Source: Mytilus edulis (Eukaryota > Mollusca > Bivalvia > Mytilida > Mytilidae). From it: DNA of 64,000 nt. Location of the stretch: NCBI RefSeq assembly GCF_963676685.1, contig NC_092354.1, positions 22,352,193 through 22,416,192 on the forward strand, written 5' to 3'. The translations under genes and the position numbers were made by a program. The notes beneath the pieces were generated by a model. The model worked only from the letters and a program-made list of their open reading frames with translations, ran no database searches and was not told the DNA's origin. Positions 12,201 through 25,500 of this stretch are shown here, one piece after another (the stretch's first letter is position 1; each line of letters starts with the position of its first letter).

Positions 12201-12687
12201 GTCCACCAATCTTGCAATTGAAATCACCAAGAATATACACCGTCCCGTGGTTCGAATACGATTTGTATGTGTCCATTAAGTATTCAAGTTCATTAACAAA
12301 TGCTTCGTTGGGTTGTGTAATTGCTGGTAAGTATATAGACAGAAAAAATATACTAGGTAAATTAGGAAGTTTAAGTTCGATACCACATATCCTATTGCTA
12401 TCAATTACTAATTCTGTGACATACGGAGATAAAGTTTTAGAAACCATAATCGCAACACCTCCACGGGCGCTATAACTGTATTTTTCAGGGCAGTGTTCAT
12501 CGGCGCATTTTCCAAATACTAAATAGTTTTGTTTATCGATTGAATTAAGGAAGTGGAATTGTGATTTTCTAAGCCAGTGTTCAGATAAACAAATAATATC
12601 AATCTTATTATCATTTAAGAATTCTAGTAGATATGGTACTGCGGACATTATTCCGCGACAGTTCCAACATGCTATGTTTAAAGACAT
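9235..12687 (-). pseudogene. LINE ORF2 (APE endonuclease, reverse transcriptase), one nonsense codon
   Basis: The frame runs 12687 to 10528, hits a TGA (10530-10528), and continues in the same frame to 9235, about 1150 codons in all. N-terminal APE motifs: NIACWNCRG, ICLSEHWL (Glu36), ILGDFNCKIG, TGIDHIVTN, VSDHKPIAC. RT: TSVIIPLFKGGN, DPNSYRGISLTSC, LLDSTKAFDTVWH (motif A), RGVRQGGVLSALLYL (motif B). The motif C Asp pair (QADDIALL) lies just after the nonsense codon, so the upstream product lacks an active polymerase. The C-terminal part has a C-x2-C-x9-H-x4-C zinc-binding pattern (CDKCGK ... EHLLVSC). Gln before ADD is unusual, Phe or Tyr being the norm. Everything else looks intact. Confidence 0.88.
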
Positions 12688-14553
12688 TTATGGATGTTCG
12701 GTCTTTGTAGATAGAAAAACTGACCATGGAAGCCATTCTTTTAGAAAAATGCCTTCAGGCCAAAAAGACGGATCCCGTATTAAGGTTTCACATTGAGCAT
12801 CGATATTAAGTTGTGCAGAAGCTGTTCGTCGATTTTGTTTATCAAAATATCTTAAATGTGTTACATTAACACCTCTTGCAGCGAGATATTCACGCATAGA
12901 TTCTTCACATGAATTGTGTTTGTCGATACCACCTACGTAGAATCTGGATACACGGTGTCTTGTTTTTTTAACAAATCCACGAAAATTGTCAACGGTTGTG
13001 GGATTACACATGGAAGTTGGAAAATGCACTTGTATATTTGTATTTTGTTCATTTCCAGTTATATTGTTGTTGGTGTTCTTGATTTTATTTTCTATTGAAG
13101 TAGACGGAGCTGGATTAACAATATTACTGTGTGCATGTATGTCTTTGACCAAAACGGACAAATTCGTAACATCAGAGGATCTGACGTGTTTTGTGTGTGA
13201 GTCAACTAGAGAATTGGAATGTCCATTAATGGAATTCCTTTGAATTGGCTCTTTGGACTGACTCAAAACGGATTCGATCACATTGCAATTATCTAATGCT
13301 TCAGCCGAAGATATAACTTGTTCAGCTTTAGATTTTAGAATGTCTGCGTACGATTTTGTAGACTTGTCAAGGACTTTGACATCTTTCTCGGTGTTTATGA
13401 TACGCTTTCGCAAATCACTAATTGACTTCGCGTGAGAACAACAATCAATATTTACTTTTTTGAGTTCATCGTCAAATTCTTTCAGTTTATCAGTCATGAT
13501 GTTTGTCTTTGTTTTCAGACTTACAACACCTTGCGCTCTTGTATCACTTAGCTGGTTAATTCTACATGACTCAGATTTCACGCTTGAACGTAGTTCGTTA
13601 ACGTCTAGTTTTACTGTTTTAAAGTCGTTTTTTATTTTGTTTACATCTGTCGTTAACTGTTGAATGCTGTTTTCGTATTCATCAAGTTTGTTTCGGAAAG
13701 TTCCTGAACTTTTTTCAATTGCTAATTTATTTGATTTGCATGTCATTTCCGCTTCATGTGTAACGACACTCATGTTGTTTACTGTTTTAGCTAAGTTTTC
13801 GTTGTTTTCTCGTAAGGATGAAATTTGATTCTGAAAGTTCCGTAACCGGTCATTGTTTTTCTGGTTAGCGTTGACCAGTTGCTTGTTTTCTCGTACTAAT
13901 ACAGATACGGTTTTATTAAGATATTCGATTTCCTGAGTGTAGTCGCCTTTCAATGTATTAATTTCTCTTTCTATGCGCACGAGAGTCTCTTTCAGACACA
14001 AGTTCTGAGAAAATTCGCTGGAATGTGTTTGGTTATTTTCATCTGCTGTAGACATTTTTCGGGCACTTTGCGTATGCGAACGAGTATTAAGTGTTAATCT
14101 TAAATCTTCCGTATATTCTCCGAGTGATGCTAAATAAAGCGCATAGCAATCGCTACCAAGTTTGTTTTCAACTGATTCACCGTTAGGTTTTCTAGGACAA
14201 AGACGCTTTTTAAGAGTTGCATTCAGATATGGAAAGTTATGTTGACATTTTGCAATTTCCAGAAGTGCGTAGCGAATGTCGTCAATTTCACAGTGAGCGT
14301 TTTGGCATTTATCAATTAATTTAGACACAAAGCTGTCTTTAGGTAAAGATAAAAGTTCTTCTTGGATAAATTTTATTATCGAGTCTGTTATGCTTGTATC
14401 GTTGCTTATGTTGCTTGTGTTGGAAGGAACATCTATTGTAATGTTAGTTTGTCTTTGTGACGAAAGAAGATCATCAAAAGGATCAAATTGGCTATCTATA
14501 AAACTCGAGTGAACAAGTAAATCACTAGGTCTAAGTTCCGTTAGATTGTTCAT
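12688..14553 (-). CDS. LINE ORF1 protein, coiled coil plus RRM-like C terminus
   Basis: A 621-aa protein with an ATG at 14553. Residues ~185-400 are heptad-rich and charged (repeated LNKTVSVLVRENKQLVNANQ-type segments), predicting a long coiled coil for trimer or oligomer formation. Residues ~530-610 hold RFYVGGIDKHNSCEES ... YLAARGVNVTHLRYF ... FWPEGIFLKEWLPW. That resembles the RRM-like domain at the end of ORF1 proteins in many lophotrochozoan LINEs. Expected role: RNA binding and assembly of the retrotransposition particle. The stop TAA is followed directly by the ATG of ORF2 in the same frame. No internal stop is present, so this copy is young. Confidence 0.8.
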   Translation of the reverse strand: MNNLTELRPSDLLVHSSFIDSQFDPFDDLLSSQRQTNITIDVPSNTSNISNDTSITDSIIKFIQEELLSLPKDSFVSKLIDKCQNAHCEIDDIRYALLEIAKCQHNFPYLNATLKKRLCPRKPNGESVENKLGSDCYALYLASLGEYTEDLRLTLNTRSHTQSARKMSTADENNQTHSSEFSQNLCLKETLVRIEREINTLKGDYTQEIEYLNKTVSVLVRENKQLVNANQKNNDRLRNFQNQISSLRENNENLAKTVNNMSVVTHEAEMTCKSNKLAIEKSSGTFRNKLDEYENSIQQLTTDVNKIKNDFKTVKLDVNELRSSVKSESCRINQLSDTRAQGVVSLKTKTNIMTDKLKEFDDELKKVNIDCCSHAKSISDLRKRIINTEKDVKVLDKSTKSYADILKSKAEQVISSAEALDNCNVIESVLSQSKEPIQRNSINGHSNSLVDSHTKHVRSSDVTNLSVLVKDIHAHSNIVNPAPSTSIENKIKNTNNNITGNEQNTNIQVHFPTSMCNPTTVDNFRGFVKKTRHRVSRFYVGGIDKHNSCEESMREYLAARGVNVTHLRYFDKQNRRTASAQLNIDAQCETLIRDPSFWPEGIFLKEWLPWSVFLSTKTEHP

Positions 14554-14813
14554 GATATATTATATATGTTGTGAATCGCTGAAAACAGTTCACAGTGATC
14601 TGATTTTGAAAATCAATACAGTCATGTTTATGAAGTAATATCTGTAGATGTATTTAAATTCTTTTTTTTTTATCAATATGGTGTTGTTGAATGTATGGAA
14701 TGATCTCACCAAATTCTTGATCTTTGAAGATGTATGAAAACTGTCCTATTCTAGAATAATAACAAGAGCACATTAACAACACGTCCTTCACTAAAGGGAC
14801 ATAATAATATATG

Positions 14814-17800
14814 ATAAAACCACTCAAAGCAATTTTCGTATATAGGTATATAGGTTAAAAAGAGGGAAAAAAACATCTTTGGTTTGGGCGAGCTGCATCT
14901 GATTTTGAAACGAAATTACGTCCTTCATAGATACTTGTATACAGAAGTTACTATAGTTTTTTTAAAAGTTCACAGTTAGCAAACTTTGCTTTTGATGTAT
15001 CTTTTTTTTTAGAACTGCGTTTGTATAGTTGTGTGAAATTTGTGTCTTGATATTGTTTCAGTTTCGTTTTAAACGCATCCCAAGTTTTAAATTTTTAACC
15101 CAAAACAAAATTGGTAATATGAATCTCTTCATCCATTGTTCAAAGGATAACTTGGTGACAGTTATAAGAGTAGTTGTGCAATTAAATACATAGAAGTGAG
15201 CATTTTTCTCAGCCTGAGTTCTCAACAAGAAACCATTGAACTACATGTTTCGCCTTTGGCACTACTAATCTGAAGTAGTACCTTTAAGAACATCAAACTC
15301 CGACCATTAATACATAAAACTATTTAAACACCATGTGTTGAATAATAATAATATTTATTATTTACCATTATCACAAGTATTATTTAATATAACATATGAG
15401 AGAATTAAGCAACAAAACTATATAGAAGATTTAAGTTTAATGAATCTAGCGTGCATTGCTGTTCTTCATGTAACAATAACACAATTTAACCGTAGTTTGA
15501 ATAATTATTGTTACAATTGTAATTAATCGGATCCTTACCCAGCTTTGCATTCCGGCAATTAGTCTCCAATGTAACAATAACTTAATCTCCAATGTAACAA
15601 TAACATTTTTATTATTGTTACATCTCGGTCCATGTAACCGTAGCCAGTGCCTAATTCAAAACGGAAAGTTCTTAATAAAATGGCAAAATCAAAATATAAA
15701 ACACATCAAACAATTTGAAAACAACTGTCATATACCTGACTTGGTACAGGCATTTTCGTATGTAGAAAATGGTGGATAAACCCTGGTTTTATAGCGACAA
15801 ATAAAAGTGTAACCAACAATGTGTTTTCTTGCGGTTCCTCGAATGACCGAATAGCGCTTGTAATGACCGAATGACACTTGAAATATGAATATTACAACAT
15901 ATTTGTGACTTTTAAACATTGATTATTAAAACTTGTATAGAATGGACTTCGGGAATGTCCGGAGAGCCGACAACCTTGCTTCGGAAGTTGATCCAATATG
16001 GTGACTAAGGATAACGCAAATATACCATGCGCCATGTTGGATGTACACACTTATTGACACTATATCTTATACGCTGACATCACCAGAAATTTCTTCTTTC
16101 ATGATGTACAACGACGGGTGCCACATGTGAAGCAGGATATGCTTACTCTTCCGGAGCACCTGAGATCACTCCTAGTTTTTGCTGGGATTCGTGTTGCTTA
16201 TTCTTTAGTTTTCTATGTTGTGTCATGTGTACTATTGTTTTCTTCGGGTCACGCATTATTTGCATGATAAAACAATAAAAATTCATTGTTATAAATATTT
16301 GGCATCTTCTTATATAAAAGTTGATAAAAAATATTAATTTTAATTATCATATAAAATCTTAAATTTTCATATACCACAGAAACTCGTGTAATAATCTCAA
16401 ACCCGTATTATATAATAAGATTAAACCGGCTTACTCCACTACTTTTTATCATCTTCCATTAATGACCTCCCTGCAACAGTAACATAAAAAAAAACACGCT
16501 TATTAACAGAATCATTAAAAATCATCAAGACTGTACCATATAGTACAAAATAACATTATCTGCCCAGCCAAATGGGAACAAACTTCAGGTGTGCAATTCC
16601 ATCCAGAAAAATGCAACTTTCTGACTGTAACACGATCAGAGTCATCATTCAAACATGATTATATATTAAAATGCCACATTTTAGAATCGGTCAACACAAC
16701 AAAATATCTTGGTAACGTCTTATCTAATCATTTCTCTCATTGTAACAAGATCAGAGTCACCTTTCAAACATGACTATATATCAAAAGGCCACATTTTAGA
16801 ATCCGTCAACGCTGCAAAATATTTTTGAATCATCTAACAACATGTCTTGGGATACCTTTATCAACACATTACTGCAAAAGCAAATAAGGTCTTCTAGTCT
16901 TTCTTAAAGAAACTTAAAAAAATAAATCAGAAAGAAACAAAAAGATTGGCATACAATTCCATGGTACGAACGAATTTAGATATACTGCTCTTTAGTTTGG
17001 TCACTTCACATCCAAAAACATAAAAAAAAACCAACAACATTTAAATACATGTAGTACAAAGAAGGGAAGCACACTACGTCACCAACAGGTATACATATCG
17101 TATCTAACAACACAGTGGCGGATCCAGGGGGGGGGGGGGGGGGTTCCGGGGGTGCGCACCCCCTTTATTTTTGCCGATCAATGCATTTGTATCGGGACAT
17201 ATGTTTTGCACCCCCCCCCCCCCCTTTGCCCTGGGTTCCCTGGGTTAGCACCCCCCCTTTCGAAAATTCCTATATCCGCCCCTGCAACACATCTTGGGAT
17301 ACCCATATCAACAACATTACTGCAAAAGCAAATAAGATCTTGGGCTTTCTTAAAAGAAACTTAATAGATAAATCAGAAAGAAACAAAAAGCTTGGCATAC
17401 AAATTCATGATACGAACGAATTCAGAATACTTCTTTTCAGTTTGGCCACTTCACATCCAAAAAACAAAAAACAACATCATTGAAAAAGTACAAAGAAGGG
17501 AAGCACACTACGCCACCAACATGTATATAACGTACCACAATACCAGTAGTGTCACTTCCATAATTGGTAATCTTCAATGGAAGTCACTCGAAACTCGCAG
17601 AAACCTCAACCAAGTAAACAAACTCATCAAAGGTACCAGGACTAAATTTTGTATATACGCCAGACGCGCGTTTTGTCTACAAAAGACTCATCAGTGACGC
17701 TCGATGAGATACAAAATCTTACACAAAATCATTGCAGTAGATCCAAACCTTTACCTTTTATCACAGCCTACCAAAAACACCAGGTTCACCAATTCACTAC

Positions 17801-17980
17801 AATATCAAACACACGGGGGGGGGGGGGGGGGGACTTCCTATTATTGAGTATACGGGTATGTGCCAAAATATAGATCATAAATTAATTTTGTGAGATTTTA
17901 TATAAAAATGACCCTCCTTTTTAATGACACCCTATACTAAAATGCATTTATGTTTCATAACTGTATATTGATTTGGGGTA
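14814..17980. repeat. Right copy of the 3.17-kb direct repeat
   Basis: It starts inside the MITE sequence (no left TIR), directly after the 5' end of the LINE, and ends at GATTTGGGGTAT, after which unique sequence GATCTACATATC follows. It contains the truncated MITE (14814-15651), family A (15652-15830), a PLE tail fragment (16095-16250), the LINE remnant (16545-17735) and the hAT-like MITE (17113-17284). It preserves the empty site of the 2.14-kb element. Confidence 0.9.
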
Positions 17981-18923
17981 TGATCTACATATCATATGTA
18001 AATATGCAACAATCCATGCGTATATATAACGATAAAATATATGTGCACCAAATGATGTCAATTCATATATAAAAACTTAAAGAGTAGCTGGTATATTTAT
18101 GAATTATGAGTGCTGATGAGTTAATGCGCATGCCTGGGTCATATTTTAAATATTGTATATAAGTATAGGTCATTCTTTCTTAAATATTTATATAACTATA
18201 GGTACTGAATTTCAGTGAATACTAAAATGGGTACGTTTTTTCAGGCAAAAATGGCACACCCCTACCAAAAAAATATCGAAGTTACAACCACCACCCCCCC
18301 CCCCCCCCCCCCGTGATCAAACATTCAGCTAAAGAACAGATTCTTTCAAGTACACCCTTTGAATTCACTTCACACCATCAGTGTTAACTCCAGGGTCAGT
18401 TTAAAATAATGATTCAAATTTGGTATATTTATATAATTATCTAATTTGTTTGTAAATACTATGTTAATGAGTTTATTTATTTAACTAGAGCGCTTGTATT
18501 GTCTTCTTATTGGGGCTTTTAGGAACAAGTTTTAAAGTTTTCCTTTTTTTCTCAGTTTCATATACATGATATATGTTACATTTTTATTCCCCCCCCCCTT
18601 TATTGAAATCACCTAGCTGTTGTGGGTAAACTTGTTCTTGATACAAAGAAGTATGTAGTAAAAATATTTGGCATACGTGCTAACTTTCAATCCAAGTCAC
18701 AACTTGAATTTGTAAACGTACACCATGTACACCATGTACACCATTATAGGCCACAGTACTGCCTTCAACACCGGGAGCCTTGACTCACACGTACCGAACA
18801 GAAAGCTATTAAAACAACCAGATTATAACGTCCCCATCCGACGGACTTGATGACTTTATATCGCATCGGTCATTTAGTATTAATATTAAAGGCTTATGTT
18901 ATTTACGCTAATCCAATTGCAGT
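17981..18923. other. No gene; low-complexity tracts
   Basis: A C run at about 18293-18312, another at about 18590-18598, and a short ATGTACACC tandem at about 18719-18743. Otherwise AT-rich with no supported feature. Confidence 0.5.
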
Positions 18924-19092
18924 CAGTGGCGGATCCAGCCATTTTAAAAAGGGGGGGTCCTAACCTTGGACAAAAAGGGGGGGGGGGCGGAGGTTTCCAA
19001 CTATATGTTCCCATTCAAATGCATTGATTGCATGAAAAAGGGGGGTTCCAACCCCCGGACCCCCCCCCCCCCTTCCCCTGGATCCGCCACTG
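18924..19092. mobile_element. hAT-like MITE, perfect 15-bp TIRs
   Basis: It starts CAGTGGCGGATCCAG and ends CTGGATCCGCCACTG, an exact 15-bp inverted repeat. It is 169 bp long with G runs on the left and C runs on the right, so a single strand could fold into a long hairpin. It is related by its ends to the element at 8209-8376. No clear 8-bp target duplication is visible. Confidence 0.75.
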
Positions 19093-19505
19093 GCTGTAGA
19101 AATTTTAGTAAGAAGTTGAGAAGAGATTAATTACTTTTTTTTAACAAATTTAATTTAACAAGTCCTAACAAGGGAATCTGTAAAAAAAAATCTTAATAAT
19201 TTCAATGATTTTATAAAATAAATAATCAGTTCAGTGATTTTCACTGTAACATAAAAACACACAAAAAACCCCAAACAAACCCAACCCTAATGAGCTTTGT
19301 TAAAAATGTGTTCCATAGGTATTTAATCGCGATTATAGTGCCCTTTTATTTCACGCAAGTAAAAACGACGACTCTGTTTACCTGTTTACTTTGATCATAT
19401 TTATTGACCTATACAAAGATATTTGGTAAGTAGACAACGATGTTTTGTATTACATAATCAAAGATTATTAGTCCAGTCAATCTAGCTAAAAAAAATCGCC
19501 CAACC

Positions 19506-22500
19506 TCAAACTAATTGCAACAAAAGGTATCTTGGTAAAATTCGATCTATTGGTATATCCTATTGATCATATAAAAAATCGACAGAAATCAATCGGCTAA
19601 TTTTCGCTGATTTTGGGGTCAAAATATGTGTTTTTGCACAAAAATCGCTGAAAACTGGAAATTTCTTATATTTTATTATACTGACAAAAATATAAGACAT
19701 GAGTTAAATGTACGAGAATAGGTATACGGATTTTTTTTTATATAAGAGACAATATTATAAAAAAAATCTTTAAAAAATGGAAATTTTTTGGTTAAAAACT
19801 GTATTTTTGTGAAAAAATCGATAAAAACTGGAAATCAATCATCACTAATAGTCAAAGCATAAACAAGTCGATTTTCAAACATTTTTTAGACAGTATGTTA
19901 CCTCACAATACGATGCTCATCTTTGCTGTTTTGTAAACATCAGAATTTTTGGGTTAAAAAGTTACTTTTTAATGAAAAACTACGGAAAACTGAAACTAAA
20001 CTGTTTATCTGTGTAAAATGTACTTTAATAAAACACGCTATATTTTTGTTTAGAAAATAAGTGATTGAATATTTATGATTGAAAAGAACCATATGGAGCA
20101 TATTTAAAAGAAACAAAAGCATATCTTCAAATTGATAAAATAAAAGGATGATTTTAAGTAGTTGCCTCCTTGAAGTACAAAATATGTAACTGACAACAAT
20201 TTATAATAATATCAGTTTTTAACTTGAGTCTGAGAAAAGTTCGTCAGCTTCTACATCAATGTCACCATGCCTTGAATTCATACAGCTCTGACCACGACAT
20301 TCACCACATGATATATTACATTCTAAACCGTGTTTTCGACATGTGCAGCGACGAGTATCACAATTAGTCTTGCAGTTACAACGTATGATTGAAAGGAGTC
20401 TTTGTGGAGCGGGTTGTCTTTTAGTCTTAATAGGCATCAGTTTTCCATTAACGATTAACCAACCGAAATCACAAGGATCTATCTCTTCTCCTCCAATCCA
20501 TGTCTGAATTTGGAAATATGCTCTTAAGCTGTGATATGTAGCAGTTTCAGTAGTTGGTGGTAGAGTATGTATTTGAATCACTTCTTTGCAAGTTAAAACT
20601 CGGTTTGCAAACTTTTTATATCTGAGAATGTCAAGTCCCTCGTGCGGAACACCTCCATACAAAAACGTGATTACTTTTTCCCCGGCATTCTTGACGTCTT
20701 CAACAAGAGACTCTTTCAAAAAAACCTCACCAAGTTCTTTTAATGTTGGACTATCTATGAATTTCTTTAACGTAGGTACCTTTCCTAAACCATACAACTT
20801 TGATGTCGTATCACAACCACTTATTGCGTGAATTATCGGAAGGACTTTACACATGTCTTGTCCAAGAATGACTTTCGTTTTATTTATGTCCCATATTTTT
20901 GACTTAGTCTTCTTATCATGGTTTGGTTTGAAGATAAGATTCTTAGATCCAAAATTGTAATAGTACAACAGAAGTACCAACAGGTCAGTATCTTCACCAA
21001 GGAGTATTGTTGGGTGAAAAATGGACGATTCCACTGCAGTTTTAGCAATCAGGACATCTGCATCTGCTGAGGCATGTTTCGTTTCAATACCATTGGAATG
21101 CATCTTTTTACTCAGCATTTCAATAAAGTTCTGTTTATTTTCATTGTTAGCCAGAAATGTTTCCTTCTTTGACCTAAAAGGTGTTGTCTCTGTAAATGTT
21201 ACCTTTGTCCCGAAGATTCCTTTAGTTCGCTTAAGATGCATTGCATCCTTCGTATCAGGACCGGATACGTATCCATCAAATACAACAACGACTGAATTTG
21301 TTCCATTACACTTTACAGAATCAACGTACCTTTTACAGATTTCTCCAAATGTTAACCCACTTTTCCACGGTATTTTATGCATAAGTGATCCGCCATCAAC
21401 AACATAACTGTAAACAGTATCTGTATACTCAGTGGTGCAGTCTCCAAGATTCCAAATCGCATCCGCTAGAGTTGACTTTGATGCTGCCCTCATAAATCCA
21501 GACGAATCAAACATTGAACTTGGTTGACTAGATAGTTCATAACTAAATATTTCTGATTTGTCTTCATAGATACTGTCTGCAGCTACGATAAATCTTTACA
21601 CAAAAAGGTTTGTCTTGAAGTGTGATGGCTTGGTGTTTTCTTTTGAAAGTGAAATCGGATACACATTTACCTTCCATTGATTTTAATATACTGAGTCCAA
21701 TATCTTTAGCTCTATCTGCATTCACATCTGATGTTGCTGATACACCCGTCTCTATGTTTCTCATACCCTCTTCTTCAATAAACGGGTTTCTCTCCTCCAG
21801 AAAGGAAGCAAATATTATTGTATCTTTAGTGTCCCTTTTTTGACGACTTACACCATCTTCTTTATGCTGATCTGACGAATAGAATTTTGTCCCCGTAAAT
21901 GACATCATTACGCTATTTATCTCGGCACAATCAGGCATAGATAAAATCCAGAGTGCTCTTTGACTTTCACTCATACCTCGTCCTCTGGTAAGTCCACATG
22001 TAGTCTTAATGCTTCGCATTAACGCTTGCTCTATCGCCAAATCAGATGAAATGCCTGCCCAATATTGATCAGTACGTCGGATCACATGATATCCTGCTTC
22101 AAATAGAGCTGCTACTTCCGCATTTTTGTCCTTAAGACATTCCATTTGGTTTAGATATATCCATGCAGACTTCGCATACAAATTGTGCCCAGAAGCTGTA
22201 AAATATGGTAGCATAGCCTTTAGAGATTCCAAATGTAAAGTCCAATTCCCAGTTCTCTCTGCCTTTATAAAATCACGTAGGATGCATATCATGTCCATAT
22301 ACTGGAACCAAAGATTAGCTGTTTTGTACTTCGATCGCGAATGTCGAAATTGTTGTATTTTCTCTTTTATAGTGTCCAATGAATTACTCTGATTTACGTC
22401 TGCCAGACACACATCTCCTTTTAAAAATAAATCTAACAGATCGGCAGCATGTGACACTTCTTCCGTGTAGCATGTGTCATGAATTTGAACTTTAGAAGTA

Positions 22501-25500
22501 TCATAAGTTTGAGTAAAGTTTCCCTCTGCATTTTCTTCTGAGTTTACTTCAATTTTCGGAACTGGAATCCCATTAATATTTGAGAGTATCAATGCAGTGA
22601 GAGCAGTGTCTAATAGGAAGTGACCCCTTACAGCCCTAGCAATTGCCTTTCCACTTAACATATGTGATACCGCTGTGGATGCATATACAGTTTCGAAGAT
22701 ATTCATCAATCCTTACCCAGACATAAGGTATCCGATGCTCCCGACAAAACTCATCTCTGCATGGAATCCTCCAAGTTTCAGTACAAGAGATTTAAGTGAG
22801 CTGGTAGTAGGTTCGTTTTGAACTATCATCATTGCCTTCCAGTACACTGGCTGATCAAAAGTTAATATAGGAGTGCATTTGTTCTGCTTAGCCTCTTTAC
22901 AGACAAAATGGAGTGTTGTATAGATGCACGACTCGTCGCTAGGATTAAGATCGATCATAGGAAGAAATGTTATATTTGACTGTCCAGGATACGATCCACT
23001 AGTTGTATGCATTATACTGTTATAGCTGACCAACTTGCACTGAACTTTAAGGGCCAGCAAATTTTTGATAGTAAGTCGAGCTTCCATGACTTATTTTTTA
23101 TCTCTCTTTTCTCGATTACTTCATATTTCAATTTTTGAAACGAATTGGATTGTTCTTTATAGAATTTGATGTTTATTTTAGCTAATGCAGTTATTTCTTT
23201 TATACTTGGGTTTGTGCGAGGAACCGATCTTGCTGTTTTGATGCCAGGAGTTGAGGCTGCTATAATACCCATCCCATGAAAAGTTCCGAAACCATCTAAA
23301 GATCTAATATTGTGGTCAACATTATCTGCAATGTACTGATTGGTTTTCATTTGCAATCTCTGTGCTTCTTGACGCAGCTGCATTCATCTCAAATTTTTGT
23401 ACCTCACTGTAGGATGAACAGAACCCAAGATTGAATAGTGTGTCAATAAGAAACCGAGAACTAAAGTGGTGGTGCATTTGAATTCCTAAGCCAATCTGCA
23501 ATGGTGCTATAACACTCCGCGGTCTTGTTGCCTGTATGATTGCATGTCCAATAGCTGAAATTTTAGTGACACAATCTGCTTCGCTAAATAGTGAGTTCAA
23601 AAATATTCGTAGTGAACGAGGGACATAGTCAGCATTTGAGGTCTCGGACTCCATGTCTTCTGCAGACGGATAGAAAATGTCTTTCGATGTTAATAGCTTG
23701 ATGTCTTCTTTAAGAAGCTGTGCTGCAGTTGATATAATAGATTTTTTTTCTTCTTCCTTATTTTCTTTTCCTATACGGTTATAAAAGTTATGCAATATCG
23801 GCGAAATATTGTCACGAAACGTCAGGACACTTGGTTTTCCTTCTTCTTCTGTAAACATTATAGATTTACCAAAATAATCCTGGATTTTCTTCTTCATGTG
23901 GACAACTAAATAAGTATTGTCTTAACCACATAACTGTTCCATCTCCCGTACCAATTCGGCGATTGATATCTGCTTTTGATTCTTTTCTATTCTCAACATA
24001 ATTGCCTGGAATCCGTTTTCTGCTATGTCATTTTTTGGTCTACCTGCGTAGGATATTTTTCTCTTTTTCAAATTGTCTTCTGGTGTTTTAGCAATAGTTT
24101 GTGGCATTTGCTTGCTAGTTCTAAAGTTTGAGTTGCATTGTGCATGATACACCGCATCTGCAGCATGCAAATCAGAATGAGCCATCTGTATTCTGCTTAA
24201 TACTTCTTCTTCCCATTTGTCATTTCTCTCTCTGCATGAACTTTCAACTGAAGACTGAAATTCTAAAGTTCTGACACAAACAACGTCATATCCTCTTTTT
24301 CTTTTGTAGTTCTTTGCTGTTTGGCCGCAGAACAAGCAGTTTTCTTTGAATTTGAAAAGTGGTTTGCTGGACCTTAACCCTCTTTCCGGAGTACTGATTT
24401 CTGTGTCTACATCCACGCTTGTTTTCCATCTCGTCGCCGTTTTCCAGGAGCTTGACACAAAAGATGCAGTTGTCCATTGTGCCATCTGAAATAATAATAA
24501 TAAATGTTAAAAATCAACCTTAAGATTATTTTTTCATTAAAAATATTCATGTATGTCATTTTGAGTTGCGAATTAAACTTTTGGTTTTATTTACAGGATT
24601 TTAAAAATATAAAACAAATAATTAATTATTCTTTTGCCTCGTAAATTGTATGAATTTATACACATCAGATGAAGACGCCAATTAATAAATAATATCCTTT
24701 AGAGCCGCCAATATTTAAAAAAAATAAATATAAACGCATATATGAATATAGATAATAAAACGGCTATAAAACGGCAATCTACACTATAAAATGTATAAAA
24801 AGCGCAAAGATCAATTGGTATCAAACGAAATAAAATAGTAATGGAAAATATTTAACTTGCAATGGACAGAATTGCCCTTAAAACGTTAAAATTTCAATGT
24901 TCTTTACGATAATTGCAAATATGTAATAACGCTAACGGCTTTCCATACTTTTTTTCCATCCGAAATAGCGTAGGCCAGCAGTGGTCACCAAATGCATTTT
25001 TTTCGATGTTTTGGATAAATTATAGTTGGGGGTTAATAACCAAACGACTTATGACAGTTTCTGAGCTTAAATTCAATATTTATTATATTTAATTCATAAG
25101 AAGCCGTTGCAAGAGCCAAGGTGTACAATATTGGATCATATTGATTGAAAGATTGTACAAACCAAACAATTGTCTTTACTGAACGTTTGTATTTGGATTT
25201 CACACTATAAATACACTTACAATACCACTCAGGGTCTTTTATTTCATTAAAATACTTACCAATACCTGCAAAATCGTCGATAACAAAACAACAAATTCGT
25301 CTGCTACATTGCGGTTATTTCCCTTTTGTGAACTCTTTCACTCTACGGTAGCCCGAACGTAACGTTATTTACACGAAAGTTATTAGAAAATTTGAAATCG
25401 ATTTTAAGAAATAACTAGCCGATCGATTTTTGTCGATTTTTAATATGTTATTTAGACATATATTATAATTCAAATTCACCAAAAATTTCTTTTGTTGCAA

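Larger units (their letters stand above)
9079..14813 (-). mobile_element. Near full-length APE-type non-LTR retrotransposon
   Basis: About 5.7 kb on the minus strand: a ~250-bp 5' leader (14554-14813), ORF1 (14553-12688), pol (12687-9235, one in-frame stop), and a short 3' UTR ending in a TA-rich tail at 9079-9090. Two intact-looking frames and a leader mean little 5' truncation. The endonuclease is of the apurinic/apyrimidinic (APE) type. The clade is unresolved (Jockey/CR1/I-like group). It lies exactly between two copies of a long direct repeat. Confidence 0.85.
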
